Source: Solimonas flava DSM 18980
Lineage (GTDB): Bacteria; Pseudomonadota; Gammaproteobacteria; Nevskiales; Nevskiaceae
Direction: 5' to 3'
DNA: 64,000 nt
NCBI RefSeq assembly: GCF_000426685.1
Contig: NZ_AUFV01000018.1
Coordinates: 1 to 64,000, forward strand
Both the position numbers and the translations under genes were made by a program. Shown here one piece after another: positions 8,605-17,499 of this stretch. How positions within the stretch are numbered: the first letter of the stretch is position 1; each line of letters starts with the position of its first letter. The notes beneath the pieces were generated by a model. The model saw nothing but the letters and a program-made list of their open reading frames with translations. It searched no databases and was not told the DNA's origin.

Positions 8605-8789
8605 CACGCGGCGCGCCCCCGCGCCGGCATATGCATGAAACAAATGCGGGTGGCTTCTGGCCAGCGCCGGCGGCCTGCGTCATGCTTCGGCCTGAACGGC
8701 GCCGGTCCACACCACCCGCGCGCCGCGTGCCGGCCACTGGCTCGCCAGCGACCGGCAGTGGCACACAGCGAACGAAAGGGAATCGGGGA

Positions 8790-11252
8790 ATGAAGAGTTT
8801 TCGCCAGAGGGCGGGCGTCTGCCTGCTCGTTCTGTTGCCATGGCCGACGCTCACCGCCGCGCAGGCGGCGGACGAGGCCGACGGGCCGCTGCCGACGATC
8901 CCGCTGCCGCAGGCCGCCGCGCCGCTGCCGGCCACGGACCCCGCTGCCGACGACGACGTGCAGCTGCAAACCGTGGTCGTCACCGCGCGGCGGCGCGAGG
9001 AACGCGCGCTCGACGTACCGATCTCGATGTCGGTGCTCGACGGCGGCGCGCTCGGCGAAGCCGGCCTGACGCTGCCGACCGACATCCAGGAACGCGTGCC
9101 GGCGCTGGTGGTGATGTCGGCGAGCGCGCGCCTGACGCAGTACACGATCCGCGGCCTCGGCTCGACCTCGCAGAACGACGGCATGGAAAGCAGCGTCGGC
9201 CTGTTCCTCGACGGCGTCTATCTCGGCCGCCAGGGCCTGTCGATGTTCGACCTCGTCGATCTCGACCGCGTCGAGGTGCTGCGCGGTCCGCAGGGCACGC
9301 TGTTCGGCAAGAACACCACGGCCGGCGCCGTCAGCGTCGTCACCAAGGCGCCGCAGCACGCCTACGACTCGACGCTCGAAGGCACCTACGGCAACTACGA
9401 TCTGCGCCAGCTGCGCGGCACCGTCACCGGCGAGATCTTCGGCGACGAGACGCTCGCCGGCCGCCTGACCGGCTACTACACCGGCCGCGACGGCACCATC
9501 GAGAACCTCTACGACGGCAAGGATCTCAACAACCGCAACAAGTACGGCCTGCGCGGCCAGCTGCTGTGGACGCCGGCCGCATCAGTCAGCGGCCGCTTCA
9601 TCGCCGAATACGCGCACGCCCACGAGAACTGCTGCGTGTACCCGCTGGTGATCTACCGCGACAAGGTCCGTGCCCGCGACGAGTTCATGGAGTACACGCG
9701 CGCGCCGATCGATCCGTACCAGCGCAAGACCGACACCGACACGCGCACCGACAGCCTCGTCGAGCAGAGCGCGGTATCCGCCGAGTTCAACTGGGACCTC
9801 GGCGAGCGCCACCGCCTGACCAGCATCACCGCCTACCGCGACTGGTGGTTCACGCCGTACAGCGACGATGCGACCTCGCTCAAGCTGGTGCCCGAGACCG
9901 GCACCAGCAACGCCCAGCACCAGTTCAGCGAGGAGCTGCGCCTGAGCTCGAAGACCGATCTCTTCGATTCGGTGTTCGGCCTCTACTACCTGCGCCAGCG
10001 CATCAATTCCTTCGAGCGCAACATCCTCGGCCGCGACATGGTCGGCTGGACTTTCGGCGGCCTGATCCGCGAGAACCTGCTGCCGTTCGCCACCGAATCG
10101 AACTTCGGCCCGGTGCTGTATCTGGCGGTGCCGCCGGCGACGCTCGACGGCATGACGATCCGCACCAAGGCGCACCAGGTCTCCGACAGCGCCGCGACGT
10201 TCGGCTCGGTCGACTGGCATCTCACCGACAAGCTCGACCTCACCACCGGCTTGCGCTACACGCACGAGTGGAAGGACGCCGCCGTCGAGCGCCACCGCAG
10301 CGGCGGCTGCCCGAACTGCACGGTGCTGTCGCTGGTCAGCCCGATCTTCCAGGCGCTCGGCCTCGACGATCTGACGGTCGACGGTCTGCTCGACGCGGTC
10401 GCCGGCGGCGAATACCAGCGCACGACGCGCTACGACGAGGGCAACTGGTCCGGCCAGCTCGCGCTCAGCTACCGCTGGACGCCGAACCTGCTCGCCTACG
10501 CCTCGGCGGCGCGCGGCTACAAGAGCGGCGGCATCAATCTCGGCGTCACCGGCGACTCGGTGCAGCCGACCTTCGAACCGGAAGAGGCGACCTCGTACGA
10601 GATCGGCACCAAAGCCATGCTCGGCCGCCGCGCGCAGGTTTCGCTGGCGCTCTACCAGACCGACGTGCGCGACTACCAGGCGCTGACTTTCGACGAGGAG
10701 CAGACGCTGATTCCCAACCCGCGCCAGATCAATCTGCTGAACGTCGGCAAGGTGCGCCTGCGCGGCGCCGAGCTCGAAGCCCAGGCCCTGCTCGCGCGCG
10801 GGCTCGCGGCACGCGCCGGCGTCGCCTACAACCAGGCCATCTCCGAGGACTTCCCGGACGCGCCGAACGAGGACACCGGCCAGAACACCAAGGACCTCAG
10901 CGGCAAGGATCTCTACAACGCGCCGCGCTGGACGGCGACCGCCGGCCTCGAATACAGCCGGCCGATCGGCCCGCTCGAAGGCTACGGCGGCGTCGACTAC
11001 TCGTTCCGCAGTGGCTACTGGGCCACCGTCGAGCACGGCAAGGGCAGCTACATCCACAGCTACGATCTGACCAACCTGCGCCTCGGCGTGCGCGACGCCG
11101 CACAGGTCTGGGACGTCTCGGCCTGGGTCCGCAACGTGTTCGACGAGGACTATCTCGCCGCCGTCTACGCGCTGTATGGTGTCGGCGACTACGGCGCCAC
11201 CGCCGCCGATCCGCGTACCTACGGCGTGACGCTGCGCCTGAATTTCCGCTGA
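8790..11252 (+). CDS. TonB-dependent outer-membrane receptor
   Basis: 820 aa from ATG 8790; the open frame extends far upstream without a credible start. Signal peptide MKSFRQRAGVCLLVLLPWPT to about residue 28, TonB-box-like VQLQTVVVTARRREERALD, plug domain (IQERVPALVVMSASARL, YTIRGLGSTSQ, VEVLRGPQGTLFGKNTTAGAV), then a beta-barrel ending YGVTLRLNFR. It transports a large or scarce substrate across the outer membrane using TonB/ExbBD energy. The substrate is unknown; it is sandwiched between a ceramidase-like hydrolase and a PhyH dioxygenase, hinting at a lipid-like or complex organic ligand rather than iron. Upstream gap of 185 bp shows no obvious signal. Confidence 0.92.
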   Translation: MKSFRQRAGVCLLVLLPWPTLTAAQAADEADGPLPTIPLPQAAAPLPATDPAADDDVQLQTVVVTARRREERALDVPISMSVLDGGALGEAGLTLPTDIQERVPALVVMSASARLTQYTIRGLGSTSQNDGMESSVGLFLDGVYLGRQGLSMFDLVDLDRVEVLRGPQGTLFGKNTTAGAVSVVTKAPQHAYDSTLEGTYGNYDLRQLRGTVTGEIFGDETLAGRLTGYYTGRDGTIENLYDGKDLNNRNKYGLRGQLLWTPAASVSGRFIAEYAHAHENCCVYPLVIYRDKVRARDEFMEYTRAPIDPYQRKTDTDTRTDSLVEQSAVSAEFNWDLGERHRLTSITAYRDWWFTPYSDDATSLKLVPETGTSNAQHQFSEELRLSSKTDLFDSVFGLYYLRQRINSFERNILGRDMVGWTFGGLIRENLLPFATESNFGPVLYLAVPPATLDGMTIRTKAHQVSDSAATFGSVDWHLTDKLDLTTGLRYTHEWKDAAVERHRSGGCPNCTVLSLVSPIFQALGLDDLTVDGLLDAVAGGEYQRTTRYDEGNWSGQLALSYRWTPNLLAYASAARGYKSGGINLGVTGDSVQPTFEPEEATSYEIGTKAMLGRRAQVSLALYQTDVRDYQALTFDEEQTLIPNPRQINLLNVGKVRLRGAELEAQALLARGLAARAGVAYNQAISEDFPDAPNEDTGQNTKDLSGKDLYNAPRWTATAGLEYSRPIGPLEGYGGVDYSFRSGYWATVEHGKGSYIHSYDLTNLRLGVRDAAQVWDVSAWVRNVFDEDYLAAVYALYGVGDYGATAADPRTYGVTLRLNFR

Positions 11253-11271
11253 TGCCTTTCCGGAGGCTGCC

Positions 11272-12084
11272 ATGAACCCGCCCTACCAGACCTTCGTACT
11301 CGGCGACGAGCTGACGCGCGAGCAGATCGAGCATTTCGAGACCTTCGGCTTCCTGCACTTCCGCAACTTCATCGACGCCGCCCGCGTGCAGGCGCTGATC
11401 GACGCCTCCACCGAGGTGCAGCGGCGCTGGGTCGCCGACGGCGTCGACAAGGTCAACGGCGTGCCGATCAAGTACGGCAAGGATCTCGACGGCAGCCCGC
11501 TCGTGCAGCGCTTCGCGTTCGCCAATCTGCATCACCCGGAGCTGGCGCGCTTCCTCGACGATCCGCGCTTCAAGGTGCTGTTCCCGCTGATCGGCTCGGC
11601 GGACACCCGCATCGGCCATCACGAGAAGGACGGCATGGTGCTGAACCATTACGTGCACGCGCCGGGCAGCGCATACAGCCGCCTCGGCTGGCACACCGAC
11701 GGCCTGCGCGACATCTTCCTCGGCACGCGCCTGAACCCGCTGCTGAACGTCGGCGTGCACCTGTCGAATCTCGGGCCCGAGCACGGCGGCCTGCGCCTGC
11801 TGCCGGGCACGCACCGGCAGGGGCTGTGGAAGATGCTGTTCCGCAAGCGCTACTTCCTCGACCACGACACCGATCCGGACGAGATCGCGATCGTGCCGAA
11901 GGCCGGCGACCTCACCGTGCACGACGGCCGCCTCTGGCATCGCGTCGCGCAGTCGACGGTCAGCGGCGAGGCCAGCCGCCGCCGCGTCATCTACATTCCG
12001 GTGATTTCCGGCCCGTACGCGCCGAAGACCGACAAGAGTCCGACGCCGCTGTATCAGCGCTTCGCCGGCATCACCAACAAGTGA
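11272..12084 (+). CDS. Phytanoyl-CoA dioxygenase (PhyH) family protein
   Basis: 270 aa, 19 bp after the TonB receptor, with a CGGAGG ribosome-binding site. It is an Fe(II)/2-oxoglutarate oxygenase: the HxD pair is in LGWHTDGLRD at about residue 141, the distal His in VHDGRLWHRVAQS, and the 2-oxoglutarate-binding Arg in SRRRVIYIPV. Family members hydroxylate lipids, amino acids or secondary metabolites. Placement in the ceramidase-receptor operon suggests it modifies the imported or hydrolysed compound; the substrate cannot be read from sequence. Confidence 0.87.
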   Translation: MNPPYQTFVLGDELTREQIEHFETFGFLHFRNFIDAARVQALIDASTEVQRRWVADGVDKVNGVPIKYGKDLDGSPLVQRFAFANLHHPELARFLDDPRFKVLFPLIGSADTRIGHHEKDGMVLNHYVHAPGSAYSRLGWHTDGLRDIFLGTRLNPLLNVGVHLSNLGPEHGGLRLLPGTHRQGLWKMLFRKRYFLDHDTDPDEIAIVPKAGDLTVHDGRLWHRVAQSTVSGEASRRRVIYIPVISGPYAPKTDKSPTPLYQRFAGITNK

Positions 12085-12208
12085 ACGCGACGATCGGGCT
12101 GCGGCACGCGCCGCACCGGCGCGGCTGATGGGCGGCGCCCCGCAGCGGCGTGGTCGCGCCGGCCGGTGCGCGCCGGCCGTGCCTGCGGCGGGCGCCGGCG
12201 CAGGACGG

Positions 12209-13006
12209 CTAGTTCGCCGCCGGCCTGGCGACACCCTTGTAGAGCGAGCCGACGACCTTGCGCAGCAGCCAGCGCGGCCCGAGGCGCGGGCTGATCGCCA
12301 GCAGCTTGTTGTACCAGCGCGGCACGATGATCGCGACGTCGCGCTCGAGCGCGGCGACGGTGATCTTCGCGACCGCTTCCGGCGTCATCACCAGCGCTTC
12401 CTTCTCGAGCTTGGCGAGGTCGATGCCGGCGCGCTCGAAGAACGGGCTGCGCGTCGTACCCGGGCACAGCACCGACACCTTCACGCCGCGCGGCGCCAGC
12501 TCCTCGCGCAGGCCTTCGGACAGGTTCAGCACATAGGCCTTGGCGGCGGCGTAGTTGGCCATCCACGGGCCGGGCATCATCCCCGAGATCGACGAGACGT
12601 TGAGGATCTGGCCGTGGCCGGCCGCCGCCATGCGCCGGCCGACGACGTGGCACAGCTGCGCGAGCGCGGTGACGTTGACGCGGATCAGCTCGCGCTCGTC
12701 GTCCCAGTCGTTGTCGACGAAGGCGCCGCTGGTCGCGAAGCCGGCGTTGTTGACCAGCGTGCCGATCTCGTAGACGCCGCCGGCGAGTTCCTCGCAGAAA
12801 GCGTCGAGCTGCGCGGCGTCGGCGAGGTCGCAGGCCCGCGACTCGACCACGGCGTCGTAGCGGCGCTGCAGATCCTCGGCGACGCGGGCCAGCGCGTCGG
12901 CGCGGCGGGCGACCAGCAGCAGCGCGTCGCCGCGCGCGGCGAAGGCCTCGGCCAGCGCCAGACCGATGCCGCTGCTGGCGCCGGTGATCAGGGTATAGCG
13001 AAGCAT
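12209..13006 (-). CDS. Short-chain dehydrogenase/reductase
   Basis: 265 aa, start ATG 13006 with AAGGAAG upstream. Classical SDR: cofactor loop TGASSGIG at residues 8-15, NNAG at about 90, catalytic Ser in SSISGMM, and YAAAK active site. The Asp after beta-strand 3 (CDLADAAQ) and Arg-rich VARRADAL favour NADP(H). The C-terminus contains a hydrophobic patch similar to lipid-acting SDRs. The gene is alone, convergent with the PhyH gene and divergent from the BASS-type transporter. Confidence 0.9.
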   Translation of the reverse strand: MLRYTLITGASSGIGLALAEAFAARGDALLLVARRADALARVAEDLQRRYDAVVESRACDLADAAQLDAFCEELAGGVYEIGTLVNNAGFATSGAFVDNDWDDERELIRVNVTALAQLCHVVGRRMAAAGHGQILNVSSISGMMPGPWMANYAAAKAYVLNLSEGLREELAPRGVKVSVLCPGTTRSPFFERAGIDLAKLEKEALVMTPEAVAKITVAALERDVAIIVPRWYNKLLAISPRLGPRWLLRKVVGSLYKGVARPAAN

Positions 13007-13137
13007 GGTTCTTCCTTGGACTCGAAGCGGAGACGCCGGATGCGAAGGGTAGTCGAGGCGCGACGCCGCGACACTGGGAAATTCGCTCCCAGCTTCGCCG
13101 CCGTCGCTGACGCGGCGATGACGGCCGGGCGCGCCTG

Positions 13138-14097
13138 ATGTTCGAAGCGCTCGATCAGGCCGTCGTGCTGTTCAGTCCGGCGCAGCTGCGGCTGATGAAC
13201 ATCGCGCAGGCGCTGATGATGTTCGTCGTCAGCCTGCATCTCGATCTCGGCGGCCTGCGCCGCGTCGGCGAGCATCCGCGCGCGGTGCTGGCGGCGCTCG
13301 CCGCGCAATGGCTGCTGGTGCCGGCGCTCGCGCTGCTGGCGATCGTGCTGCTGCGCCTGCCGAGCGCGCCGGCGCTCGGCCTGTTGCTGATCGCCTGCTG
13401 TCCGGGCGGCAGCGCAGCGGCGTTCCTGAGCCTGTTCGCGCGCGGTCACGCCGCGGTCGCGGTCACGGCGACCACCGTCTCGACGCTGGCGACCGCGCTG
13501 CTGACGCCGCTGCTGTTCACGCTGACGCGCGCGCTGGCCGGGCTCGACGGCGCCGCCACCGGCCTCGAACTCGACACCGCGATGGTGGTGCGCACGGCGC
13601 TCGTCTATCTGCTGCTGCCGCTCGGCGCCGGCCTCGCGCTGCAGCGCTGGCGTCCGCGTCTGGCCACGCGCCTGCGCGGTCCGCTGAAGCTGGCGCTGGG
13701 CCTCATGCTCGGCGTATTCCTGCTCGGCGCCGTGCAGGCCAACGCCCGCTCGCTGCAGACCCTGGTGCTGACGCTGACGCCGCTGGTCGGCGGCTTTCAC
13801 GGCGCCGTGCTGCTCGGCAGCTGGCTGCTCGCCGCGGCGCTGCGCCTGCCGGCGCCGGAACGGCGCGCGATCACTCTGTCGGCCGGCATCAGCAATGCCG
13901 GCCTGTCGCTGTTGCTGGTGTTCAGCTTCTTCGGCGGCAACGGCGCGATGGCGGCGCTGGTCGCCTGGTGGGGCGTCTGGCGCCTGCTGGCGTGCGGCGC
14001 GCTGACGCTGGGATGGGCGCGGCGGGCGCCGGCCGCGGCTCAGGCGCCGAGCGGCGGCAGCGCGGCCGGCGCGTCGGCCGGCGGCCGCGCCGGATAG
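13138..14097 (+). CDS. Bile acid:sodium symporter (BASS) family transporter
   Basis: 319 aa, about nine to ten hydrophobic segments. BASS landmarks: LRLMNIAQALMMFVVSLHL near the N-terminus, LIACCPGGSAAAFLSLFARG around residue 85-105 (the discontinuous-helix motif), and NAGLSLLLVFSFFGGNGA near the C-terminus. Family members take up organic anions with sodium. The last 58 bp overlap the convergent downstream gene, so both C-termini are encoded by the same DNA. Confidence 0.85.
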   Translation: MFEALDQAVVLFSPAQLRLMNIAQALMMFVVSLHLDLGGLRRVGEHPRAVLAALAAQWLLVPALALLAIVLLRLPSAPALGLLLIACCPGGSAAAFLSLFARGHAAVAVTATTVSTLATALLTPLLFTLTRALAGLDGAATGLELDTAMVVRTALVYLLLPLGAGLALQRWRPRLATRLRGPLKLALGLMLGVFLLGAVQANARSLQTLVLTLTPLVGGFHGAVLLGSWLLAAALRLPAPERRAITLSAGISNAGLSLLLVFSFFGGNGAMAALVAWWGVWRLLACGALTLGWARRAPAAAQAPSGGSAAGASAGGRAG

Positions 14098-14798
14098 ATC
14101 ACGCGCACCGCGTACGGCTTGCCGGTACCGGGGTCGACGACGTTCGACGGCCCGCGGAATTCGACCAGCTCGCGCTCGCGCGGCTCGTAGACCATCTCGA
14201 CCGGTCCGGCGAACAGACGCAGCAGCGAATCCGGCTCGAAGCGGATCACCACCGCCGGCCGGCCGTCGAACTGCGTGTCGGCGACCTTGCTGGCGCGGAA
14301 GCGGTAGCGCTGCAGCCGCGCGGCGGCGACCAGGTTGAAGCGCAGCGTCTGACCGCCGAGCAGCGCGTCGAAATGATCGCGCAGATAGACGTGGAAGCCG
14401 GCGTCGGCACAGGTCGTCGCCGGCTTGTCGATGCGGCCGCTCTCGGTGCGGCCGTTCTCGGTCCGCGACGCGACGATGACGCCGCCGTCCTCGGCGATCG
14501 CCGAGCCGTAGCCGCCGGCCATTTCCATGCGATAGCGCGCCACGTACGGGTCGGCGCCGAACTCGATGCGCTTGTCGCCGAGCTTGCGGCCGTCCGGCGC
14601 GTAGTAGTCGATGCGGCCGCTGCGCCAGCGGCCGTCGACGATGCGCTGCGCATGCACCTCGGTATACGCGTAGCGGCCGCTGTCCATGTCGTAGGCGTAG
14701 CCGTAGAAGCGGCGCACCGCGTCCTCGGCGGCGCGCGCCGGCCACGACGGCAGCGTCGCCGCCAGCATCATCAGCGCCCAGCCCGCCATCCGCCGCAT
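14040..14798 (-). CDS. Exported hypothetical protein
   Basis: 252 aa with a signal peptide (MAGWALMMLAATLPSWPARA) and a good GGAG ribosome-binding site. The mature protein is beta-rich and repeatedly refers to patterns such as RRFYGYAYDMDSGRYAYTEVH, IDYYAPDGRKLGDKRIEF and YRFRASKVADTQFDGRPAVVIRFEPDS. I do not recognise the family; likely periplasmic. The final 58 bp overlap the tail of the BASS-type transporter gene on the other strand. Confidence 0.72.
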   Translation of the reverse strand: MRRMAGWALMMLAATLPSWPARAAEDAVRRFYGYAYDMDSGRYAYTEVHAQRIVDGRWRSGRIDYYAPDGRKLGDKRIEFGADPYVARYRMEMAGGYGSAIAEDGGVIVASRTENGRTESGRIDKPATTCADAGFHVYLRDHFDALLGGQTLRFNLVAAARLQRYRFRASKVADTQFDGRPAVVIRFEPDSLLRLFAGPVEMVYEPRERELVEFRGPSNVVDPGTGKPYAVRVIYPARPPADAPAALPPLGA

Positions 14799-14936
14799 CG
14801 CACCCGCTCCCCGTGATCGAGCGGCGATGGTCGCCCGCCCGGCGCCGTCGTCGCAAGCCGTCGCGACGCCGATAGCGTTCGCGGGGCCCAGCGCTTACAG
14901 TGGCCGCGACGTCACGCGCCTGCCCCCGGAGGCACG

Positions 14937-16406
14937 ATGTACCTGAAGCCGCTGAGCCCGGTCGATCAGATGTTCCTGTGGCTGGAGCGTCGCACGCAGC
15001 CGATGCACGTCGGCGGACTGGAGCTGCTGAAGCTGCCGCCGGGCCAGGGCCCGGAGTGGATCGCCACGCAGGTCGAGCGCCTGCGCCAGGCAGTCGTCGC
15101 GCAGCCGCCGTTCAACCAGCGTCTGGTGCGCCGCCTCGGCAGCTGGTTCTGGACCGAGGACAGCGACTTCGACCTCGAAGCGCATTTCCGCTATCTGGCG
15201 CTGCCGGCGCCCGGCCGCATCCGCGAGCTGCTGGCGCTGGTCTCGCAGCTGCATGCCGCGCATCTCGATCGCGCCCGCCCGCTGTGGGAGTTCTACATCA
15301 TCAGCGGCCTCGAGGACGGCCGCTTCGCGATCTACGCCAAGGTCCACCACGCGATGGTCGACGGCGTCGCGGCGATGCGCCTGCTGCGCCGCTCGATGAG
15401 CGAGGACGCGCAGGTCGAGGCGATTCCGCCGTGGACCATGCAGCGCCGCGCCGGCCGCGACGGCGCGCCGTATCCGCCGGGCGCGCTGTCGAATACCGCG
15501 CAGCTGCTCGCCAGCGTACGCGAGCAGGCGTCGAGCCTGCCGGCGGTGGCGCGCGAGCTGATCCGCTCGATTCGCGAAGCGCGCGACAACCCCGATCACG
15601 TATCCGCGTTCCAGGCGCCGCGCAGCATCCTCAACCAGCGCATCAGCGGCTCGCGCCGCTTCGCCGCGCAGTCGTACCCGCTGGCGCGCATCCGCGCCGT
15701 CGTACGCCGCCATCACGCCACGGTCAACGACATCGTGCTGGCGATGTGCGCCTCGGCGCTGCGCCGCTACCTGCTCGAACTCGACGCGCTGCCGGCACGG
15801 CCGCTGATCGCGATGGTGCCGCTGTCGCTGCGCCGCGACGAATCCGAGGAAGGCAACCGCATCGCCCTGATCCTCGCCAATCTCGGCACGCATCTCGCCG
15901 ATCCGCTGGCGCGGCTGACGACCATCCAGGGCTCGGTGCTCGACGCCAAGCGCCGCTACGCGCGCATGGGCGCGACGGCGATGCTGAACTACGTCGCCGC
16001 GGTGATGGCGCCGGCCGGGCTCAACATCGCGACCGGGCTGGCGCCGCGCTGGCAGTCGTTCAACGTCATCATTTCCAACGTGCCCGGCCCGAAGCGCCCG
16101 CTGTACTGGAGCGGCGCGCCGCTCGACGGCATGTATCCGGTGTCGGTCGTCACCGACGGCCTGGCGCTGAACATCACGCTGACCAGCTACGTCGACCGCG
16201 TCGAGTTCGGCGTCATCGCCTGCCGGCGTACACTGCCGCGCGTGCAGCGCCTGCTCGACTACTTCGAGGAGGGGCTCGCCGAACTCGAAGACACGCCGGC
16301 GGCGGTGCCGGCGGCGGCGACGGACGAGGCCGGCGTTGCCGCCGGCGCAGCGGAACCGGCAACGCGCCGTCCGCACCGCCGCGCGCCGCCGCGGACACGG
16401 CCCTGA
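14937..16406 (+). CDS. WS/DGAT: wax ester synthase/diacylglycerol acyltransferase
   Basis: 489 aa. Contains the acyltransferase catalytic motif HHAMVDG at residues 137-143 and the conserved second block NVIISNVPGPKRPLYWSGAPL, followed by YPVSVVTDGLALNITLTSY; N-terminus MYLKPLSPVDQMFL is typical. The enzyme joins an acyl-CoA to a fatty alcohol or diacylglycerol to make storage wax ester or triacylglycerol at the membrane/lipid-body surface. The Ala/Pro-rich tail after residue 450 is outside the family core. Two small genes follow closely and may be co-transcribed: an AhpD-like protein and an acyl-CoA thioesterase. Confidence 0.92.
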   Translation: MYLKPLSPVDQMFLWLERRTQPMHVGGLELLKLPPGQGPEWIATQVERLRQAVVAQPPFNQRLVRRLGSWFWTEDSDFDLEAHFRYLALPAPGRIRELLALVSQLHAAHLDRARPLWEFYIISGLEDGRFAIYAKVHHAMVDGVAAMRLLRRSMSEDAQVEAIPPWTMQRRAGRDGAPYPPGALSNTAQLLASVREQASSLPAVARELIRSIREARDNPDHVSAFQAPRSILNQRISGSRRFAAQSYPLARIRAVVRRHHATVNDIVLAMCASALRRYLLELDALPARPLIAMVPLSLRRDESEEGNRIALILANLGTHLADPLARLTTIQGSVLDAKRRYARMGATAMLNYVAAVMAPAGLNIATGLAPRWQSFNVIISNVPGPKRPLYWSGAPLDGMYPVSVVTDGLALNITLTSYVDRVEFGVIACRRTLPRVQRLLDYFEEGLAELEDTPAAVPAAATDEAGVAAGAAEPATRRPHRRAPPRTRP

Positions 16407-16443
16407 GCTTTTCGCATCTTCCCTAGCCGGAGCTTTCTCACCG

Positions 16444-16791
16444 ATGAGCAGTCACTATCACGATCCGGGCGATCTCGCCCAGCTGCGCCGCATGCGCGAA
16501 CTGGCCCCCGTCGAACACGACGCCTGGCTCGGCCTCGACCGGATCGTCGGCCGCAGCGACGGCGCGATCCCGCAGAAATACCGCGAGCTGATGGCGATCG
16601 CCGTGGCGCTGACCACGCAGTGCCCGTACTGCATCGAGGTGCACACGCGCGCCGCCAAGCGCGCCGGCGCCACCGCGACCGAACTGGCCGAAACCTCGTT
16701 CATCGCCGCCGCGCTGCGCGCCGGCGCCGCGGCGACGCACGGCGCCATGGCGATGAAGCTCTACGGCGACGACGCCGCGCCGGGCGCGTGA
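16444..16791 (+). CDS. Carboxymuconolactone decarboxylase/AhpD-like protein
   Basis: 115 aa from ATG 16444. AhpD-type redox motif QCPYCIEVHTRAA with CxxC and the following His, and the family's AIAVALTTQ helix. Such small proteins act as alkylhydroperoxidase partners or peroxide scavengers. The stop codon is separated by 8 bp from the next start. Being next to acyl-lipid genes, it may deal with peroxidised lipids, which is inference. Confidence 0.88.
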   Translation: MSSHYHDPGDLAQLRRMRELAPVEHDAWLGLDRIVGRSDGAIPQKYRELMAIAVALTTQCPYCIEVHTRAAKRAGATATELAETSFIAAALRAGAAATHGAMAMKLYGDDAAPGA

Positions 16792-16799
16792 GCACACCG

Positions 16800-17342
16800 A
16801 TGAGCGAAACCTCCTTGCTGCCGGCGCGCAGCGTCTCGTACTCGGCCGTGCGCGAGCAGGTCTACATGGTGTTTCCGAACGACCTGAACTCGAACGACAC
16901 GGTGTTCGGCGGCCTGATCATGGCGCAGATGGACCGCTTCGCGGCGGTCGTCGCCGACCGTCACGCCGGCGGCGTCTGCGTCACCGCCAGCGTCGACGCC
17001 GTGCACTTCATCGCCCCGGCCGGGCGCGGCGACGTGCTGCTGTTCAACGCCTCGGTGAACCGCGCCTGGCATACCTCGATGGAAGTCGGCGTGAAAGTCG
17101 AGGCGCAGAGCTACGACGGCAACAACCGCCGCCACATCCTGTCCGCATACCTGACCTTCGTCGCGCTCGACAGCAGCGGCAAGCCGCGCCCGGTGCCGCC
17201 GCTGCGGCCCGAGACCGACACCGAGCACTACCGCTACGAGGAAGCGCAGCTGCGCCGCGAAATGCGCCTGCAGCACGCCGAAGCGCTGAAGAAGCTGCGC
17301 GGCCAGCGCCCGGCGCGCGCGCTGCCCGATACCGAGCGCTAA
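16800..17342 (+). CDS. Acyl-CoA thioesterase (hotdog fold)
   Basis: 180 aa from ATG 16800; a GTG at 16788 overlapping the previous stop is possible. Typical YciA/acyl-CoA hydrolase features: VFPNDLNSNDTVFGGLIMAQMD with the catalytic Asn/Asp region, VTASVDAVHFIAPAGRGDVL, and VGVKVEAQSY. It hydrolyses acyl-CoA to free fatty acid and CoA. Probably in one transcript with the WS/DGAT and AhpD-like genes, so the cluster could balance acyl-CoA between storage and release. Confidence 0.88.
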   Translation: MSETSLLPARSVSYSAVREQVYMVFPNDLNSNDTVFGGLIMAQMDRFAAVVADRHAGGVCVTASVDAVHFIAPAGRGDVLLFNASVNRAWHTSMEVGVKVEAQSYDGNNRRHILSAYLTFVALDSSGKPRPVPPLRPETDTEHYRYEEAQLRREMRLQHAEALKKLRGQRPARALPDTER

Positions 17343-17368
17343 GGACGATTCGATCCGGTCCAGACGCC

Positions 17369-17403
17369 GTCATTGCGAGGCGCCGCCGGCGACGAAGCAA
17401 TCC
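17369..17403. repeat. REP-like palindromic element (CATTGCGAGG...GAAGCAATCC)
   Basis: The stretch GTCATTGCGAGG at 17369-17380 and GACGAAGCAATCC at 17391-17403 flank a GC-rich core. The outer ATTGC/GCAAT bases are complementary. From memory, close variants of this sequence occur as dispersed intergenic repeats in many unrelated bacteria. It sits in the 157-bp gap between the convergent thioesterase and maiA genes. Only one copy was noticed in this window. Confidence 0.6.
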
Positions 17404-17499
17404 GGCGGCGTGCGACTTCAACGGCGCAACCGGACCGCTGCTGCGCGACGCGACACGACGGATTTTTTCGGAGCTTCCCCGGAACGCAGCGGCGGCGCG

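Noticed and set aside
6286-8643. 785-aa minus-strand open frame opposite the ceramidase gene
   Set aside because: Composition is Arg/Ala/Gly low complexity caused by high GC; the plus-strand ceramidase motifs are unmistakable.
6819-8789. Long in-frame extension upstream of the TonB receptor
   Set aside because: It covers the ceramidase gene out of frame; the receptor's signal peptide begins at 8790.
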